48,324 nt of DNA from an uncultured Nocardioides sp. (GTDB lineage Bacteria > Actinomycetota > Actinomycetes > Propionibacteriales > Nocardioidaceae), in assembly GCF_902805925.1 (NCBI RefSeq), contig NZ_CADCUP010000045.1:1-48324 (forward strand). The letters run 5' to 3'. The notes under the pieces were generated by a model that did no database searches, was not told the DNA's origin, and saw nothing but the letters and a program-made list of their open reading frames with translations. Positions 35,677-43,022 of this stretch are shown piece by piece (the first letter of the stretch is position 1; each line of letters opens with the position of its first letter). The translations under genes and the position numbers were made by a program.

Positions 35677-36558
35677 ATGCCTGACCGCCCCTCCGGCCTC
35701 CGCCTCATGCACGTCCACGCACACCCCGACGACGAGTCGAGCAAGGGTGCCGCGTCGACCGCGATGTACGTCAAGGAGGGCGTCGACGTCCACGTCGCGA
35801 CCTGCACCGGAGGCGAGCGCGGCTCGATCCTGAACCCCAAGATGGACCGGCCCGACATCCTCGAGAACATCACCGAGATCCGCCGCCAGGAGATGGAGCG
35901 GGCCCGCGACATCCTCGGTGTCCGGCAGGACTGGCTCGGCTTCGTCGACTCGGGCTGGCCGGAGGGCGACCCCCTGCCGCCGCTGCCCGATGGCTGCTTC
36001 GCGCTCGTGCCGCTCGAGGAGGCCGCCGAGCCGCTGGTACGCCTGATCAGGTCCTTCCGGCCGCACGTCGTCACGACGTACGACGAGCGCGGGGGCTACC
36101 CGCACCCCGACCACGTCAAGTGCCACGAGGTCTCGGTCGCGGCCTTCGAGGCGGCCGGCGACCCCGACCGCTACCCCGACGCCGGCGAGCCGTGGCAGCC
36201 GCTCAAGCTCTACTACCACCACGGCTGGAGCTGGGCGAAGACCAAGGCCCTCCACGACGCGATGCTCGCCCACGACCTCGAGTCGCCCTACGGGGAGCGG
36301 CTCGCCACCTGGAAGCGGGAGCCGGAGTGGGACGACCGGATCACCACGAGGGTCAGCTGCAGCGACTTCTTCGGCGTCCGCGACCAGGCCCTGCTGGCCC
36401 ACGCCACCCAGATCGACCCCGACGGCATGTGGTTCGCGATCCCGCGTGAGATCCAGCAGTCGGTGTGGCCGACCGAGGACTACGAGCTCGTCGTCAGCCA
36501 CGTCGACTCGCCGACCCCGGAGGACGACCTGTTCGCCGGCATCACCGACCCCGCCTGA
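35677..36558 (+). CDS. mca: Mycothiol S-conjugate amidase Mca
   Basis: Mca cleaves mycothiol S-conjugates of electrophiles and drugs into a mercapturic acid for export plus GlcN-Ins. The 293-residue protein has the LmbE-like zinc site: H14/H16-P-D-D-E20 in [12 protein letters not shown] and H143-P-D-H146 in [13 protein letters not shown]. The Lys in SSKGAAST is typical for Mca. [14 protein letters not shown] and [14 protein letters not shown] are family markers. Its presence implies the host makes mycothiol, supporting actinobacterial origin. TAGACT lies 6 nt before ATG 35677, so a leaderless start is likely. A small membrane protein follows after 9 nt. Confidence 0.95.
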   Translation: MPDRPSGLRLMHVHAHPDDESSKGAASTAMYVKEGVDVHVATCTGGERGSILNPKMDRPDILENITEIRRQEMERARDILGVRQDWLGFVDSGWPEGDPLPPLPDGCFALVPLEEAAEPLVRLIRSFRPHVVTTYDERGGYPHPDHVKCHEVSVAAFEAAGDPDRYPDAGEPWQPLKLYYHHGWSWAKTKALHDAMLAHDLESPYGERLATWKREPEWDDRITTRVSCSDFFGVRDQALLAHATQIDPDGMWFAIPREIQQSVWPTEDYELVVSHVDSPTPEDDLFAGITDPA

Positions 36559-36567
36559 GAGGCCCCC

Positions 36568-36822
36568 ATGCTCGACCTGCTGATCATCACGCTCACCGAC
36601 AAGGTCCCCGAGCCCGAGGACGTCAAGGCCGGCTGGACCGCCTTCACCATCTTCCTGCTGCTGGTGCTCGCCGTGGTCGTGCTCGCCTTCAGCCTCGTCA
36701 AGCAGCTGCGCAAGGCGCAGGCCGCCAAGGACTCCGGTGTGTACGGCGACGAGCCGGTGACCGACGAGCCGGCGTCCGACGACGTGCCGCCGGTCGACCA
36801 CCGCGCCGACGACCAGCGCTGA
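36568..36822 (+). CDS. Small single-pass membrane protein downstream of mca
   Basis: This 84-residue protein has a short N-terminus, a transmembrane helix at about residues 26-45 (FTIFLLLVLAVVVLAFSLV), a basic edge KQLRKAQAAK and a long acidic C-terminal tail. Topology by the positive-inside rule puts the tail in the cytosol. It starts 9 nt after the mca stop and is probably on the mca transcript. I believe such a protein follows mca in related genomes, but no function is known. A 7-bp hairpin at 36831-36847 may end the transcript. Confidence 0.75.
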   Translation: MLDLLIITLTDKVPEPEDVKAGWTAFTIFLLLVLAVVVLAFSLVKQLRKAQAAKDSGVYGDEPVTDEPASDDVPPVDHRADDQR

Positions 36823-36921
36823 TCACACCTCGGCGAGGTCCTCGCCGGCGGGGCGCACCATCTCCTCCGGTGCGACCCGGTGGCGGCCGGCCCACAGGTG
36901 GTAGACGACCCCCGGCACCAC
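36823..36921 (-). CDS. Possible 32-residue ORF after the methyltransferase stop
   Basis: After the TGA of the methyltransferase gene the same frame stays open for 38 codons. From GTG 36921 it reads VVPGVVYHLWAGRHRVAPEE and ends EDLAEV before TGA 36823. The composition is protein-like (Tyr, His, Trp, Glu) rather than the Arg/Ala runs seen in antisense frames here. It could be a remnant gene, a separate small protein or a readthrough extension. No convincing ribosome site. A hairpin (36831-36847, CGGCGAG-GTC-CTCGCCG) lies at its end. Confidence 0.3.
   Translation of the reverse strand: MVPGVVYHLWAGRHRVAPEEMVRPAGEDLAEV
36831..36847. terminator. Hairpin downstream of the mca operon
   Basis: CGGCGAG (36831-36837) pairs with CTCGCCG (36841-36847) with a 3-nt loop, 9 nt after the stop of the small membrane protein. 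It could be a terminator for the + strand transcript. No U tract. Confidence 0.4.
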
Positions 36922-36939
36922 CAGCCCCGGTCCCGGTCG

Positions 36940-37563
36940 TCAGCGCCGGGTGACCCGGGCCACCGCGTCCCAGGCGATCCGCTGCTCCTCGCCGTGGTGG
37001 TCGCCGCTCTCCACGAGACGGGCCACCCGCTCGGCACGGACGACGTCGACGGCCACGTCGGCCGAGGCGACGTCGGCCAGGACGTCCTCGGCCGTCATCA
37101 GCACGGCGGGGTCCTGCGGGCCGCCCGTGCCCTCGGTGAGGTTCGAGGAGTCGTGGGCGACCCACAGCAGCGTGCCGCCGGGTGCGAGCGACCGGACCGC
37201 TCCCACGACGGCCCTGCGGCGGTCGTCGGCCGGCACCTGCAGGTACGCCGCCACGACCAGGTCGACCGGCTCGGCCGGTGTCCAGGTCGTCGCGTCCGCG
37301 CAGACCCAGTCGATCGCACCGAGGAGCTCCTCCGCCTCGACCACGCGGCGGCCCTTGTCCAGCCCCACCTGCGAGAAGTCGACCGCCGTCACGCGCCAGC
37401 CCTGCCTGGCCAGCCAGATCGCGTTGCGCCCCTCCCCGGCCGCGAGGTCGACCGCCCAGCCGGCGGGCAGGGCGGCACACTCGGCGGCCACCAGCCGGTT
37501 GGGGCCGGCGGACCACACCAGGTCGGTGGCGGCGTACCGCTCGTCCCACTGCCGCGCGTCCAT
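36940..37563 (-). CDS. Class I SAM-dependent methyltransferase (TehB-like)
   Basis: The 207-residue protein has the AdoMet-binding Rossmann motifs: WAVDLAAGEGRNAIWLA (motif I, glycine-rich E/DxxAGEGRN near residue 39-48), VTAVDFSQVGLDKG (motif II) and DLVVAAYLQVPADDR (motif IV). DLAAGEGRNA is typical of the TehB/UbiE-like small methyltransferases. Substrate unknown. ATG 37563 overlaps the stop of the upstream gene as TGATG, so it is translationally coupled to the VOC-SRPBCC protein. Starts MDARQWDERYAATDLVWS. Confidence 0.9.
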   Translation of the reverse strand: MDARQWDERYAATDLVWSAGPNRLVAAECAALPAGWAVDLAAGEGRNAIWLARQGWRVTAVDFSQVGLDKGRRVVEAEELLGAIDWVCADATTWTPAEPVDLVVAAYLQVPADDRRRAVVGAVRSLAPGGTLLWVAHDSSNLTEGTGGPQDPAVLMTAEDVLADVASADVAVDVVRAERVARLVESGDHHGEEQRIAWDAVARVTRR

Positions 37564-38360
37564 CAGGTGAGCGCGGCGTAGCGGTCGAGGAGGTGCGCCC
37601 AGTCGCCGAAACTGTCACGCAGGTGCGCGGTGCCGGCCGTCCAGCCGCCGTGCTCCAGGGCGACGCGGGAGCCGGCGGGGTCGGCGGTGAACCGCACGTC
37701 CAGCGTCGTGGCGAGCCCGGGCGGCAGGGCCAGCGTGAAGGTCTGGGTGAAGCGCTCACCCGGCTCCCAGACGGTCACCTCGCCGATCGGGTGCTCCTCG
37801 GCGTCCCGGTGCCGCAGCGCGACCGTGCCACCGACGCGCGGCACCACGCTCATGCCGTCGTAGGTGCCGGGGTCGGGGGTGTACTGCTTGTCCCACCACT
37901 CGCCGTACCGGCCGGTGAAGCGGTCGAACGCCTCGGAGGGCTCCACCGCCACCACCACCTCGTGCCGGATCGGCTCGGGCACCTCGGCCGCGTCGGCCGG
38001 CTGCGGCTCGTGGAAGCGGAGGGTGTTGCCGAACGGGTCGACGACGCTGACCTCCAGGCCCCACGGCTGGTGCTCGAGGCCGGGCCGCAGCATGTCGTAG
38101 TCCTGCGCGCGCAGCTCGTCGAGGAGCGCTCGTGCGTCGGCGACCTGCACCAGCACGGTGCTGCCCGGGGTGGCGTCCCCGTGGTGCCCGGTGAGGTGGA
38201 GGCGGACGCCGTCGCGGGAGACCTGCGCGTAGAGCGGCAGCGCCTCCTCGAACCGGTGCTCCCAGTCGAGGGTGAAGCCGAGGTAGTCGAGGTAGAACTC
38301 GCGTGCCCTGTCCTCGTCGTAGATCCGCAGCAGCGGCACGGCCTGGAGCAGGTTGTCCAT
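37563..38360 (-). CDS. VOC-SRPBCC fusion protein
   Basis: This 265-residue protein joins two ligand-binding folds. Residues 1-120 are a glyoxalase/bleomycin-resistance (VOC) domain: VPLLRIYDEDRAREFYLDYL at the start and VVDPFGNTLRFHEP at its end, with the variant LHLTGHHGDATPGS loop in the middle. Residues about 125-265 are an AHSA1/SRPBCC domain: VVVAVEPSEAFDRFTGRYGEWWDKQY and LEHGGWTAGTAHLRDSFGDW. No metal triad of a known glyoxalase can be confirmed. A TAGCGT box lies 8 nt before ATG 38360. It is probably expressed together with the methyltransferase that follows. Confidence 0.87.
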   Translation of the reverse strand: MDNLLQAVPLLRIYDEDRAREFYLDYLGFTLDWEHRFEEALPLYAQVSRDGVRLHLTGHHGDATPGSTVLVQVADARALLDELRAQDYDMLRPGLEHQPWGLEVSVVDPFGNTLRFHEPQPADAAEVPEPIRHEVVVAVEPSEAFDRFTGRYGEWWDKQYTPDPGTYDGMSVVPRVGGTVALRHRDAEEHPIGEVTVWEPGERFTQTFTLALPPGLATTLDVRFTADPAGSRVALEHGGWTAGTAHLRDSFGDWAHLLDRYAALT

Positions 38361-38463
38361 GCGTGGAGACGCTACTCCCCTCGGGCGTCCAGCGGCGGCG
38401 GCCGGCTCCGCGGGGCCGCGGCGGTGCGCGGGGGACGTGGCGCGGTTTGCCATGCTTGACCGC

Positions 38464-38874
38464 ATGACCCGCCAGCGCATCGTCGTCGTGGCCGTCACCG
38501 TCCTCGTGATCGCGGTGGCCGTCGCCGTCGGGGTCGCCCGGTGGCAGGGCGCCTACGATCCCGGCGAGGACGTCGTCTCGCCGGGCGCCGCCCGCGACCT
38601 GGTCGACACCGGGGCCCTGGTGATCGACGTGCGCACGCCCGAGGAGTTCGAGGAGGGCCGCCTCGAGGGCGCCATGAACATCCCGGTCGAGTCCGACGAC
38701 TTCGACGCGCAGGTCGAGCCGCTGGCCCGCGACGCGACGTACGTCGTCTACTGCGCCTCCGGGCGGCGCGCCGGCATCGCCGCCGACCGGATGGAGGAGC
38801 TCGGCTTCACCGACGTCTACAACGCCGGCGGCCTCGAGGACGTCGCCGGCGTCGTGGCTCCGCTGGTCCGGTAG
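38464..38874 (+). CDS. Rhodanese-like domain protein, membrane anchored or exported
   Basis: The 136-residue protein starts with a hydrophobic segment (about residues 6-24, IVVVAVTVLVIAVAVAVGV) that could be a signal or an anchor, followed by a single rhodanese domain: LVIDVRTPEEFEEGRLEGAM and VVYCASGRRAGIAADRMEEL. C97 is the active-site cysteine in the C-x-S-G-R-R loop. It resembles PspE-type sulfurtransferases that carry persulfide sulfur, but the partner is unknown. ATG 38464 is the last Met before the hydrophobic segment. Converges with the AGE gene 8 nt downstream. Confidence 0.88.
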   Translation: MTRQRIVVVAVTVLVIAVAVAVGVARWQGAYDPGEDVVSPGAARDLVDTGALVIDVRTPEEFEEGRLEGAMNIPVESDDFDAQVEPLARDATYVVYCASGRRAGIAADRMEELGFTDVYNAGGLEDVAGVVAPLVR

Positions 38875-38881
38875 CTCCCGG

Positions 38882-40081
38882 TCAGCGGCCCGGTGGCCGG
38901 CTGACGAACGAGGTCGCGACGCCCGTCGTCGGCAGCAGCGCCGCCTGGAAGGCGTGGTAGACGTCCGGCTTGCCGTCCCAGACCGTGTGCGCCGGTCGCA
39001 GGTGCCGGTCCAGCTCGTGGTGCCACGACCCGGCCGGGTCGACGAGGTGGCGGCGTGCGTGGTCCCACCAGCTGCTCTCGAGGTCGGCGTACCCCTCGCC
39101 GGGGAACGTCAGGTCGAGCACGTGCGCCGCGGCCACCGCCTCGGCCACGACCCAGTGCATGCGCTCGTGCACGACCGGGCGGCCGTCGAAGTCGACGGTG
39201 TAGACGAAGCCCTCGTCGCCGTCGACCGACCAGCCGTCGGCGACGGCCCGGGCGAAGAGGCTGCGCGCGTCCTCCAGCAGCCAGCCGGGTGCCGCCGGAC
39301 CGAGGGCCAGCTCCAGCTGCACCAGGAGCCGGGCCCACTCGAGCTGGTGGCCGATGGTCACGCCGTACGGCCGGAACGGGTGGGCGGGGTCGTCGCGGTT
39401 GTGCTCGAGCATCGGGACACCCGAGGTGTCGAGGTGCTCGGGAAGGCGGAAGTCCAGCGCCGGCGCGATCTCGTGCACCACGCGGGTGGCCACCTCCAGC
39501 GCCCGCTGGACCGGCCACCGCTCGCCGGTCGCATCGGCGGCGGCGAGCATCGCCTCGACCAGGTGCATGTTCGCGTTGGCGCCGAGGTAGGGCTCCCGCT
39601 CGGCGAGGGCGCGGTCGAGCACGTCGGCGTACAGGCCCGTGGCGTCGTCGTGGAAGTGGCTCTCGATCACGTCCAGCGCCTCCTCCAGCACCGCCCGGGC
39701 CCGCTCCTGACCGGCCACGAGCGCCGCGGAGGCGGCCAGCACGACGAACGCGTGGGCGTAGGCCTGCTTGGTGTCGTCGACCGGCCCCCGGGGGCCGAAG
39801 GAGGCGAACCAGCCGCCGTGCTCGTCGTCGTGCAGCGGCCCGGTCAGCGCGTCCAGCCCGTGCTCGACCAGCTCCCGGGTGTCGATGCCCTCGTGCAGCG
39901 CCGAGATCGCGAGGACGTAGGTCATCCGGCAGGTGATCCACAGCTCGACCGGTCGGTCGACCACGAGCCGGCAGCCGCGGTCGAGCCAGCCGAACCCGCC
40001 CAGCGGGTGCCGGGAGCCGGCAGCCACCGCCCGCAGGGATCGTCGATGCTCGGCCAGCCAGGTCTCCTCGGGTGCGCCCAC
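38882..40081 (-). CDS. N-acylglucosamine 2-epimerase (AGE)-family sugar isomerase
   Basis: The 399-residue protein has the (alpha/alpha)6-barrel pattern of AGE/YihS isomerases, which interconvert mannose/fructose or related sugars. Conserved blocks are TKQAYAHAFVVLAASAA, NANMHLVEAMLAAADATG, FRPYGVTIGHQLEWARLL (with the catalytic-type His) and KPDVYHAFQAALLP. The exact sugar is not readable. The ORF extends to GTG 40120, but that start would lie only 10 nt from the divergent gene's GTG at 40131, and the extra codons look non-coding. I therefore use GTG 40081, whose product begins VGAPEETWLAEHRR. Confidence 0.82.
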   Translation of the reverse strand: MGAPEETWLAEHRRSLRAVAAGSRHPLGGFGWLDRGCRLVVDRPVELWITCRMTYVLAISALHEGIDTRELVEHGLDALTGPLHDDEHGGWFASFGPRGPVDDTKQAYAHAFVVLAASAALVAGQERARAVLEEALDVIESHFHDDATGLYADVLDRALAEREPYLGANANMHLVEAMLAAADATGERWPVQRALEVATRVVHEIAPALDFRLPEHLDTSGVPMLEHNRDDPAHPFRPYGVTIGHQLEWARLLVQLELALGPAAPGWLLEDARSLFARAVADGWSVDGDEGFVYTVDFDGRPVVHERMHWVVAEAVAAAHVLDLTFPGEGYADLESSWWDHARRHLVDPAGSWHHELDRHLRPAHTVWDGKPDVYHAFQAALLPTTGVATSFVSRPPGR

Positions 40082-40130
40082 GTGGCCATCCAACCCGATG
40101 CCGTCCGTGCCCTGTGCCACCCTGGGCGCC

Positions 40131-41042
40131 GTGTGGATCCCCCAGGTGCACCGGCAGGTGGGTCGCTTCTACGACGGCGGCGTCCCGGCGCGCGGGGCGG
40201 AGCCCGGCGAGCCTCCCTCCCGCGGACGGGCGCCGCGCATCGTCCTGGAGCGGCACACCGACACCGGGCTCGAGTCGTTCGGCATGCAGCGACGCATCGC
40301 CTACGACGACCGGCGCCTCGGGGAGCTGCTGGTGCCGGCCGACCCCGACGTGTTCCGCACCGACCTGACCTCCGTGCCCGCCCTCCTCACCTGGCTGGTG
40401 CCCAAGACCGGTGCGCACCTGCCCGCCGCGCTCCTGCACGACGGGCTCGTGCGGGACCCGGAGGAGCCGGCGTCCTACGTCTCGACGCAGGGCCGCCGGG
40501 TCGACCGGGTGGAGGCCGACCGGGTCTTCCGCGACGCGATGGCCGACACCGGCACCGGCGTCGTGCGCCGCTGGCTCGTGTGGTCGGCGGTCACGGTCGC
40601 GACGCTGGTGCTCGGCCGGGGGCTGGCGTGGTCGGGCGCACGCACGTGGCGCTACCGCGCGGCGGTCGCCCTCACCGTCGGCGTGGTGGTCGTGCTGGGC
40701 ATCAGCGCCGTCGCCGACCTCTTCGACGCCTCCTGGCCGCTGACGTTCGAGGTGCCGTGGATGGGCGAGCGGCCGTGGCGGGTCGAGCTCGCCGGAGGAT
40801 TCGCCGGGGCGGTCACGATCCCGCTGCTCCTGGGCCTGGCCTGGGGACGCTTCCGGGCGGCCGGCGCCATCGTCGGGGTGCTGCTCGCCGTCCTGCTGCC
40901 GGTCACCCTCGCGCTGGCGGTGGTCGCGGGCACCTACGTCGTGATCGAGGTGCTGGCCACCCGGTGGCCGGCCCTGGCGGCCGGCCTCGGCGCGGCGGTG
41001 GTGGCCGGGTCGGTCACGGTGATGGCGGTGCTGCTGCTCTGA
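40131..41042 (+). CDS. DUF1353 domain-containing membrane protein
   Basis: The 303-residue protein begins with a soluble domain whose core FRTDLTSVPALLTWLVPKTG and AALLHDGLVRDP matches DUF1353, found in phage and bacterial proteins of unknown function. After about residue 140 it has about four hydrophobic segments (WSAVTVATLVLGRGLAW; AVALTVGVVVVLGISAVADLF cited in part; GAIVGVLLAVLLP; AGLGAAVVAGSVTVMAVLLL), so this is a membrane-anchored version. GTG 40131 gives a compact N-terminus; a CACCCT box lies 7 nt before it. It converges with the hemolysin III gene. Confidence 0.78.
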   Translation: MWIPQVHRQVGRFYDGGVPARGAEPGEPPSRGRAPRIVLERHTDTGLESFGMQRRIAYDDRRLGELLVPADPDVFRTDLTSVPALLTWLVPKTGAHLPAALLHDGLVRDPEEPASYVSTQGRRVDRVEADRVFRDAMADTGTGVVRRWLVWSAVTVATLVLGRGLAWSGARTWRYRAAVALTVGVVVVLGISAVADLFDASWPLTFEVPWMGERPWRVELAGGFAGAVTIPLLLGLAWGRFRAAGAIVGVLLAVLLPVTLALAVVAGTYVVIEVLATRWPALAAGLGAAVVAGSVTVMAVLLL

Positions 41043-41083
41043 GAGGGGTGCGGGGTCTCTGCGCCCGCGACGGGCACCCGCGG

Positions 41084-41824
41084 TCAGCGCAGCGAGTACG
41101 TCGCCAGCGAGACGCCGACGTAGTGCGAGACGAAGGCCAGGATCGTGAAGGTGTGGAACACCTCGTGGAACCCGAACCACCGGGGCGAGGGGTCGGGGAA
41201 CTTCGTCCCGTAGACCACGCCACCGAGCGTGTACAGGGCCCCGCCCACGCAGATGAGCGCGATGACGGCCGTCCCCATGCCGGCGCCGAGCTGCTGGGCG
41301 CCCTCGACGAAGTCGCCGAAGAAGAACACCGGAGCCCAGCCCAGGGCGACGTAGACCGGCACCGAGAGCCACCGCGGGGCACCGCCCCACAGCACCTTGA
41401 GGACGACGCCGCCGATCGCCCCGCCCCACGAGATGGCGAGCATGGTCCAGCGGTCGGACCCGTCGAGCAGGAGCAGCGCGAACGGCGTGAGCGTGCCGGC
41501 GATGAGGACGAAGATGTTGGAGTGGTCGAAGCGGCGGAGCACCTCCTGCGCCGTCGGTGACCACGAGCCACGGTGGTAGACCGCGGAGACGGTGAACAGC
41601 ACCAGGGCCGACAGGGCGAAGACGGCCGACCCGACCCGGGTGGTCGCGTCGGGGGACAGCACGACCAGCACGATGCCGGCGGCCAGCGCGAGCGGGGCGA
41701 TTCCCGCGTGCAGCCAGCCGCGCAGGCGGGGCTTGATCTCGGCGAGTGCGTCGTTGATCGCTCCCGTGGCGTCGTCGACGCGCCCGTGGACATCGTCCAT
41801 TCGGTGGCGCAACGAGTCGTTCAT
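41084..41824 (-). CDS. Hemolysin III/TrhA-family (PAQR-like) membrane protein
   Basis: The 246-residue protein has a soluble N-terminus of about 35 residues, then seven transmembrane segments with the PAQR-type metal ligands: SAVYHRGSW near residue 81, DHSNIFVLIAGTLTP in the third segment, and FHEVFHTFTILAFVSHYVG near the end with His residues. These proteins influence membrane fluidity; toxicity is not implied. ATG 41824 lies 8 nt after TACCGT; an in-frame TTG at 41833 is an alternative. It is divergent from the cis-prenyltransferase, the same arrangement as I recall for Rv1085c-Rv1086 in Mycobacterium tuberculosis. Confidence 0.92.
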   Translation of the reverse strand: MNDSLRHRMDDVHGRVDDATGAINDALAEIKPRLRGWLHAGIAPLALAAGIVLVVLSPDATTRVGSAVFALSALVLFTVSAVYHRGSWSPTAQEVLRRFDHSNIFVLIAGTLTPFALLLLDGSDRWTMLAISWGGAIGGVVLKVLWGGAPRWLSVPVYVALGWAPVFFFGDFVEGAQQLGAGMGTAVIALICVGGALYTLGGVVYGTKFPDPSPRWFGFHEVFHTFTILAFVSHYVGVSLATYSLR

Positions 41825-41864
41825 GGTGGGCAACGGTACGTGAGCGGGCCCAGTGCGTCAGGGT

Positions 41865-41898
41865 TTCGCGAGCGATGTCATAGGTGGGCCCTCGCGAA
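41865..41898. promoter_or_regulatory. Inverted repeat between hemolysin III and uppS-like genes
   Basis: TTCGCGAG (41865-41872) and CTCGCGAA (41891-41898) are perfect inverted repeats separated by 18 nt. A second repeat, GAAGCG (41896-41901) and CGCTTC (41917-41922), overlaps the right arm, so two alternative hairpins or operators are possible. It lies upstream of both divergent genes; the -10 box TACCAT of the + strand gene follows at 41926-41931. Confidence 0.35.
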
Positions 41899-41937
41899 GC
41901 GACCGAGGCAAGGCTCCGCTTCATCTACCATCGGGGG

Positions 41938-42714
41938 GTGGCGAACTGGAAGGACGCGGTGCGACGGGTGCTCTACCCGGCCTACGAGGCCCGCGTCGCA
42001 CGGCGGCTCCCCGCCGACCGGCTCCCCAAGCACGTCGGCGTCATGCTCGACGGCAACCGCCGCTGGGCGAAGGCGGTCGGGGCCGACACCGCGCACGGCC
42101 ACCGGGCGGGTGCGGCCAACATCGAGCCGCTGCTCGGCTGGTGTGAGGAGACGGGCATCGAGGTGGTCACGCTGTGGCTGCTCTCCACCGACAACCTCAA
42201 CCGGCCGGCCGACGAGGTGGAGTCGCTGCTCGGCATCATCGAGGAGGCGGTCGACTCCCTCGCCGACGAGCGTCGCTGGCGGCTGCACCCCGTGGGCGCC
42301 CTCGACCTGCTGCCCGCGCACACCGCGCGCCGTCTCAAGGAGGCCGAGGCGGCCACCGCCGACGTCGACGGCATCCTGGTCAACATCGCCGTCGGGTACG
42401 GCGGCCGCCGCGAGATCGCCGACGCCGTGCGCTCCCTGCTCGCCGAGCACTCCGAGAAGGGCACCACCCTGGAGGAGCTCGCCGCGACCCTCGACGTCGA
42501 GCACATCTCCGAGCACCTCTACACCAGGGGCCAGCCCGACCCCGACCTGGTGATCCGCACCTCCGGCGAGCAGCGACTCGGCGGGTTCCTGCTGTGGCAG
42601 TCGGCCAAGAGCGAGTTCTACTTCTGCGAGGCCTACTGGCCCGACTTCCGGCGGGTCGACTTCCTGCGGGCCGTGCGCGCGTACGCCAACCGCGAGCGCC
42701 GCTTCGGCGGCTGA
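41938..42714 (+). CDS. Short-chain cis-prenyltransferase (isoprenyl diphosphate synthase)
   Basis: The enzyme condenses isoprenyl diphosphates in Z configuration to make polyprenyl carriers for cell-wall synthesis. The 258-residue protein has the UppS-type motifs: VGVMLDGNRRWAKAVGADTAHGH with catalytic D38, WLLSTDNLNRPADEV, and DLVIRTSGEQRLGGFLLWQS with RTSGE, plus WPDFRRVDFLRAVRAY at the C-terminus. The neighbour hemolysin III gene suggests the Rv1086 type, a short-chain (farnesyl) synthase, but chain length cannot be read. GTG 41938 has TACCAT 6 nt upstream; the frame also runs to 41884 without a good start. Confidence 0.92.
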   Translation: MANWKDAVRRVLYPAYEARVARRLPADRLPKHVGVMLDGNRRWAKAVGADTAHGHRAGAANIEPLLGWCEETGIEVVTLWLLSTDNLNRPADEVESLLGIIEEAVDSLADERRWRLHPVGALDLLPAHTARRLKEAEAATADVDGILVNIAVGYGGRREIADAVRSLLAEHSEKGTTLEELAATLDVEHISEHLYTRGQPDPDLVIRTSGEQRLGGFLLWQSAKSEFYFCEAYWPDFRRVDFLRAVRAYANRERRFGG

Positions 42715-42788
42715 GCCCAGCCCCCGACCGTCACCGTCCGGTCACCTCGCGTTCGGGCGTGTCGCCCGATCCGGGCCGCGCCGCGGCG

Positions 42789-43022
42789 TACGTTCGGCTC
42801 CATCGGCGAGTGGGGAAGCTCGCCGCATCGGGAGGCCCGTTCGTGAACGCTCACGACCACGCAGGACGCCACTGGGGGCTGCTGCCCGCACGCGTCCGGG
42901 GGAGCCGGCACTCCGGCTCTCGGGTCACCTCCTCCAGCGCACCATCGCGAGGCTCCCGGTCCGCCAGTGTGAACTAGGGCCGGGCGAGGAGTGTGCGCGC
43001 CGGCCCGTGAGGGTGAGTAGTC
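42789..43022 (+). promoter_or_regulatory. Structured leader upstream of phoH2
   Basis: TACGTT (42789-42794) is a -10 candidate. Downstream come stem-loops GGCGAG/CTCGCC (42805-42810 with 42819-42824), GAGCCGG/CCGGCTC (42902-42908 with 42913-42919) and GGGCCGG/CCGGCCC (42977-42983 with 43000-43006). A 44-codon ORF lies at 42843-42977. A further CGGGCG-TGT-CGCCCG hairpin at 42754-42768 precedes the -10 box and may terminate the prenyltransferase transcript. Two features argue for a regulatory leader: it is about 220 nt long and phoH2 has only a weak ribosome site. Confidence 0.4.
42843..42977 (+). CDS. Possible 44-residue leader ORF upstream of phoH2
   Basis: From GTG 42843 to TAG 42975-42977 the frame encodes a Ser/Arg/His-rich peptide (start MNAHDHAGRHWGLLP, end RSASVN). 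A good ribosome site, GGGAGG at 42830-42835, lies 7 nt before the GTG, better than that of phoH2. No hydrophobic segment. It could be a regulatory leader peptide or a chance ORF. No family is recognised. Confidence 0.4.
   Translation: MNAHDHAGRHWGLLPARVRGSRHSGSRVTSSSAPSRGSRSASVN

Noticed and set aside
42840..42930. Possible cobalamin-riboswitch-like element (GCCACTGG and a GAGCCGG stem)
   Set aside because: Only short fragments match the pattern and most of the conserved B12-box elements are missing. PhoH2 is not a known B12 gene.
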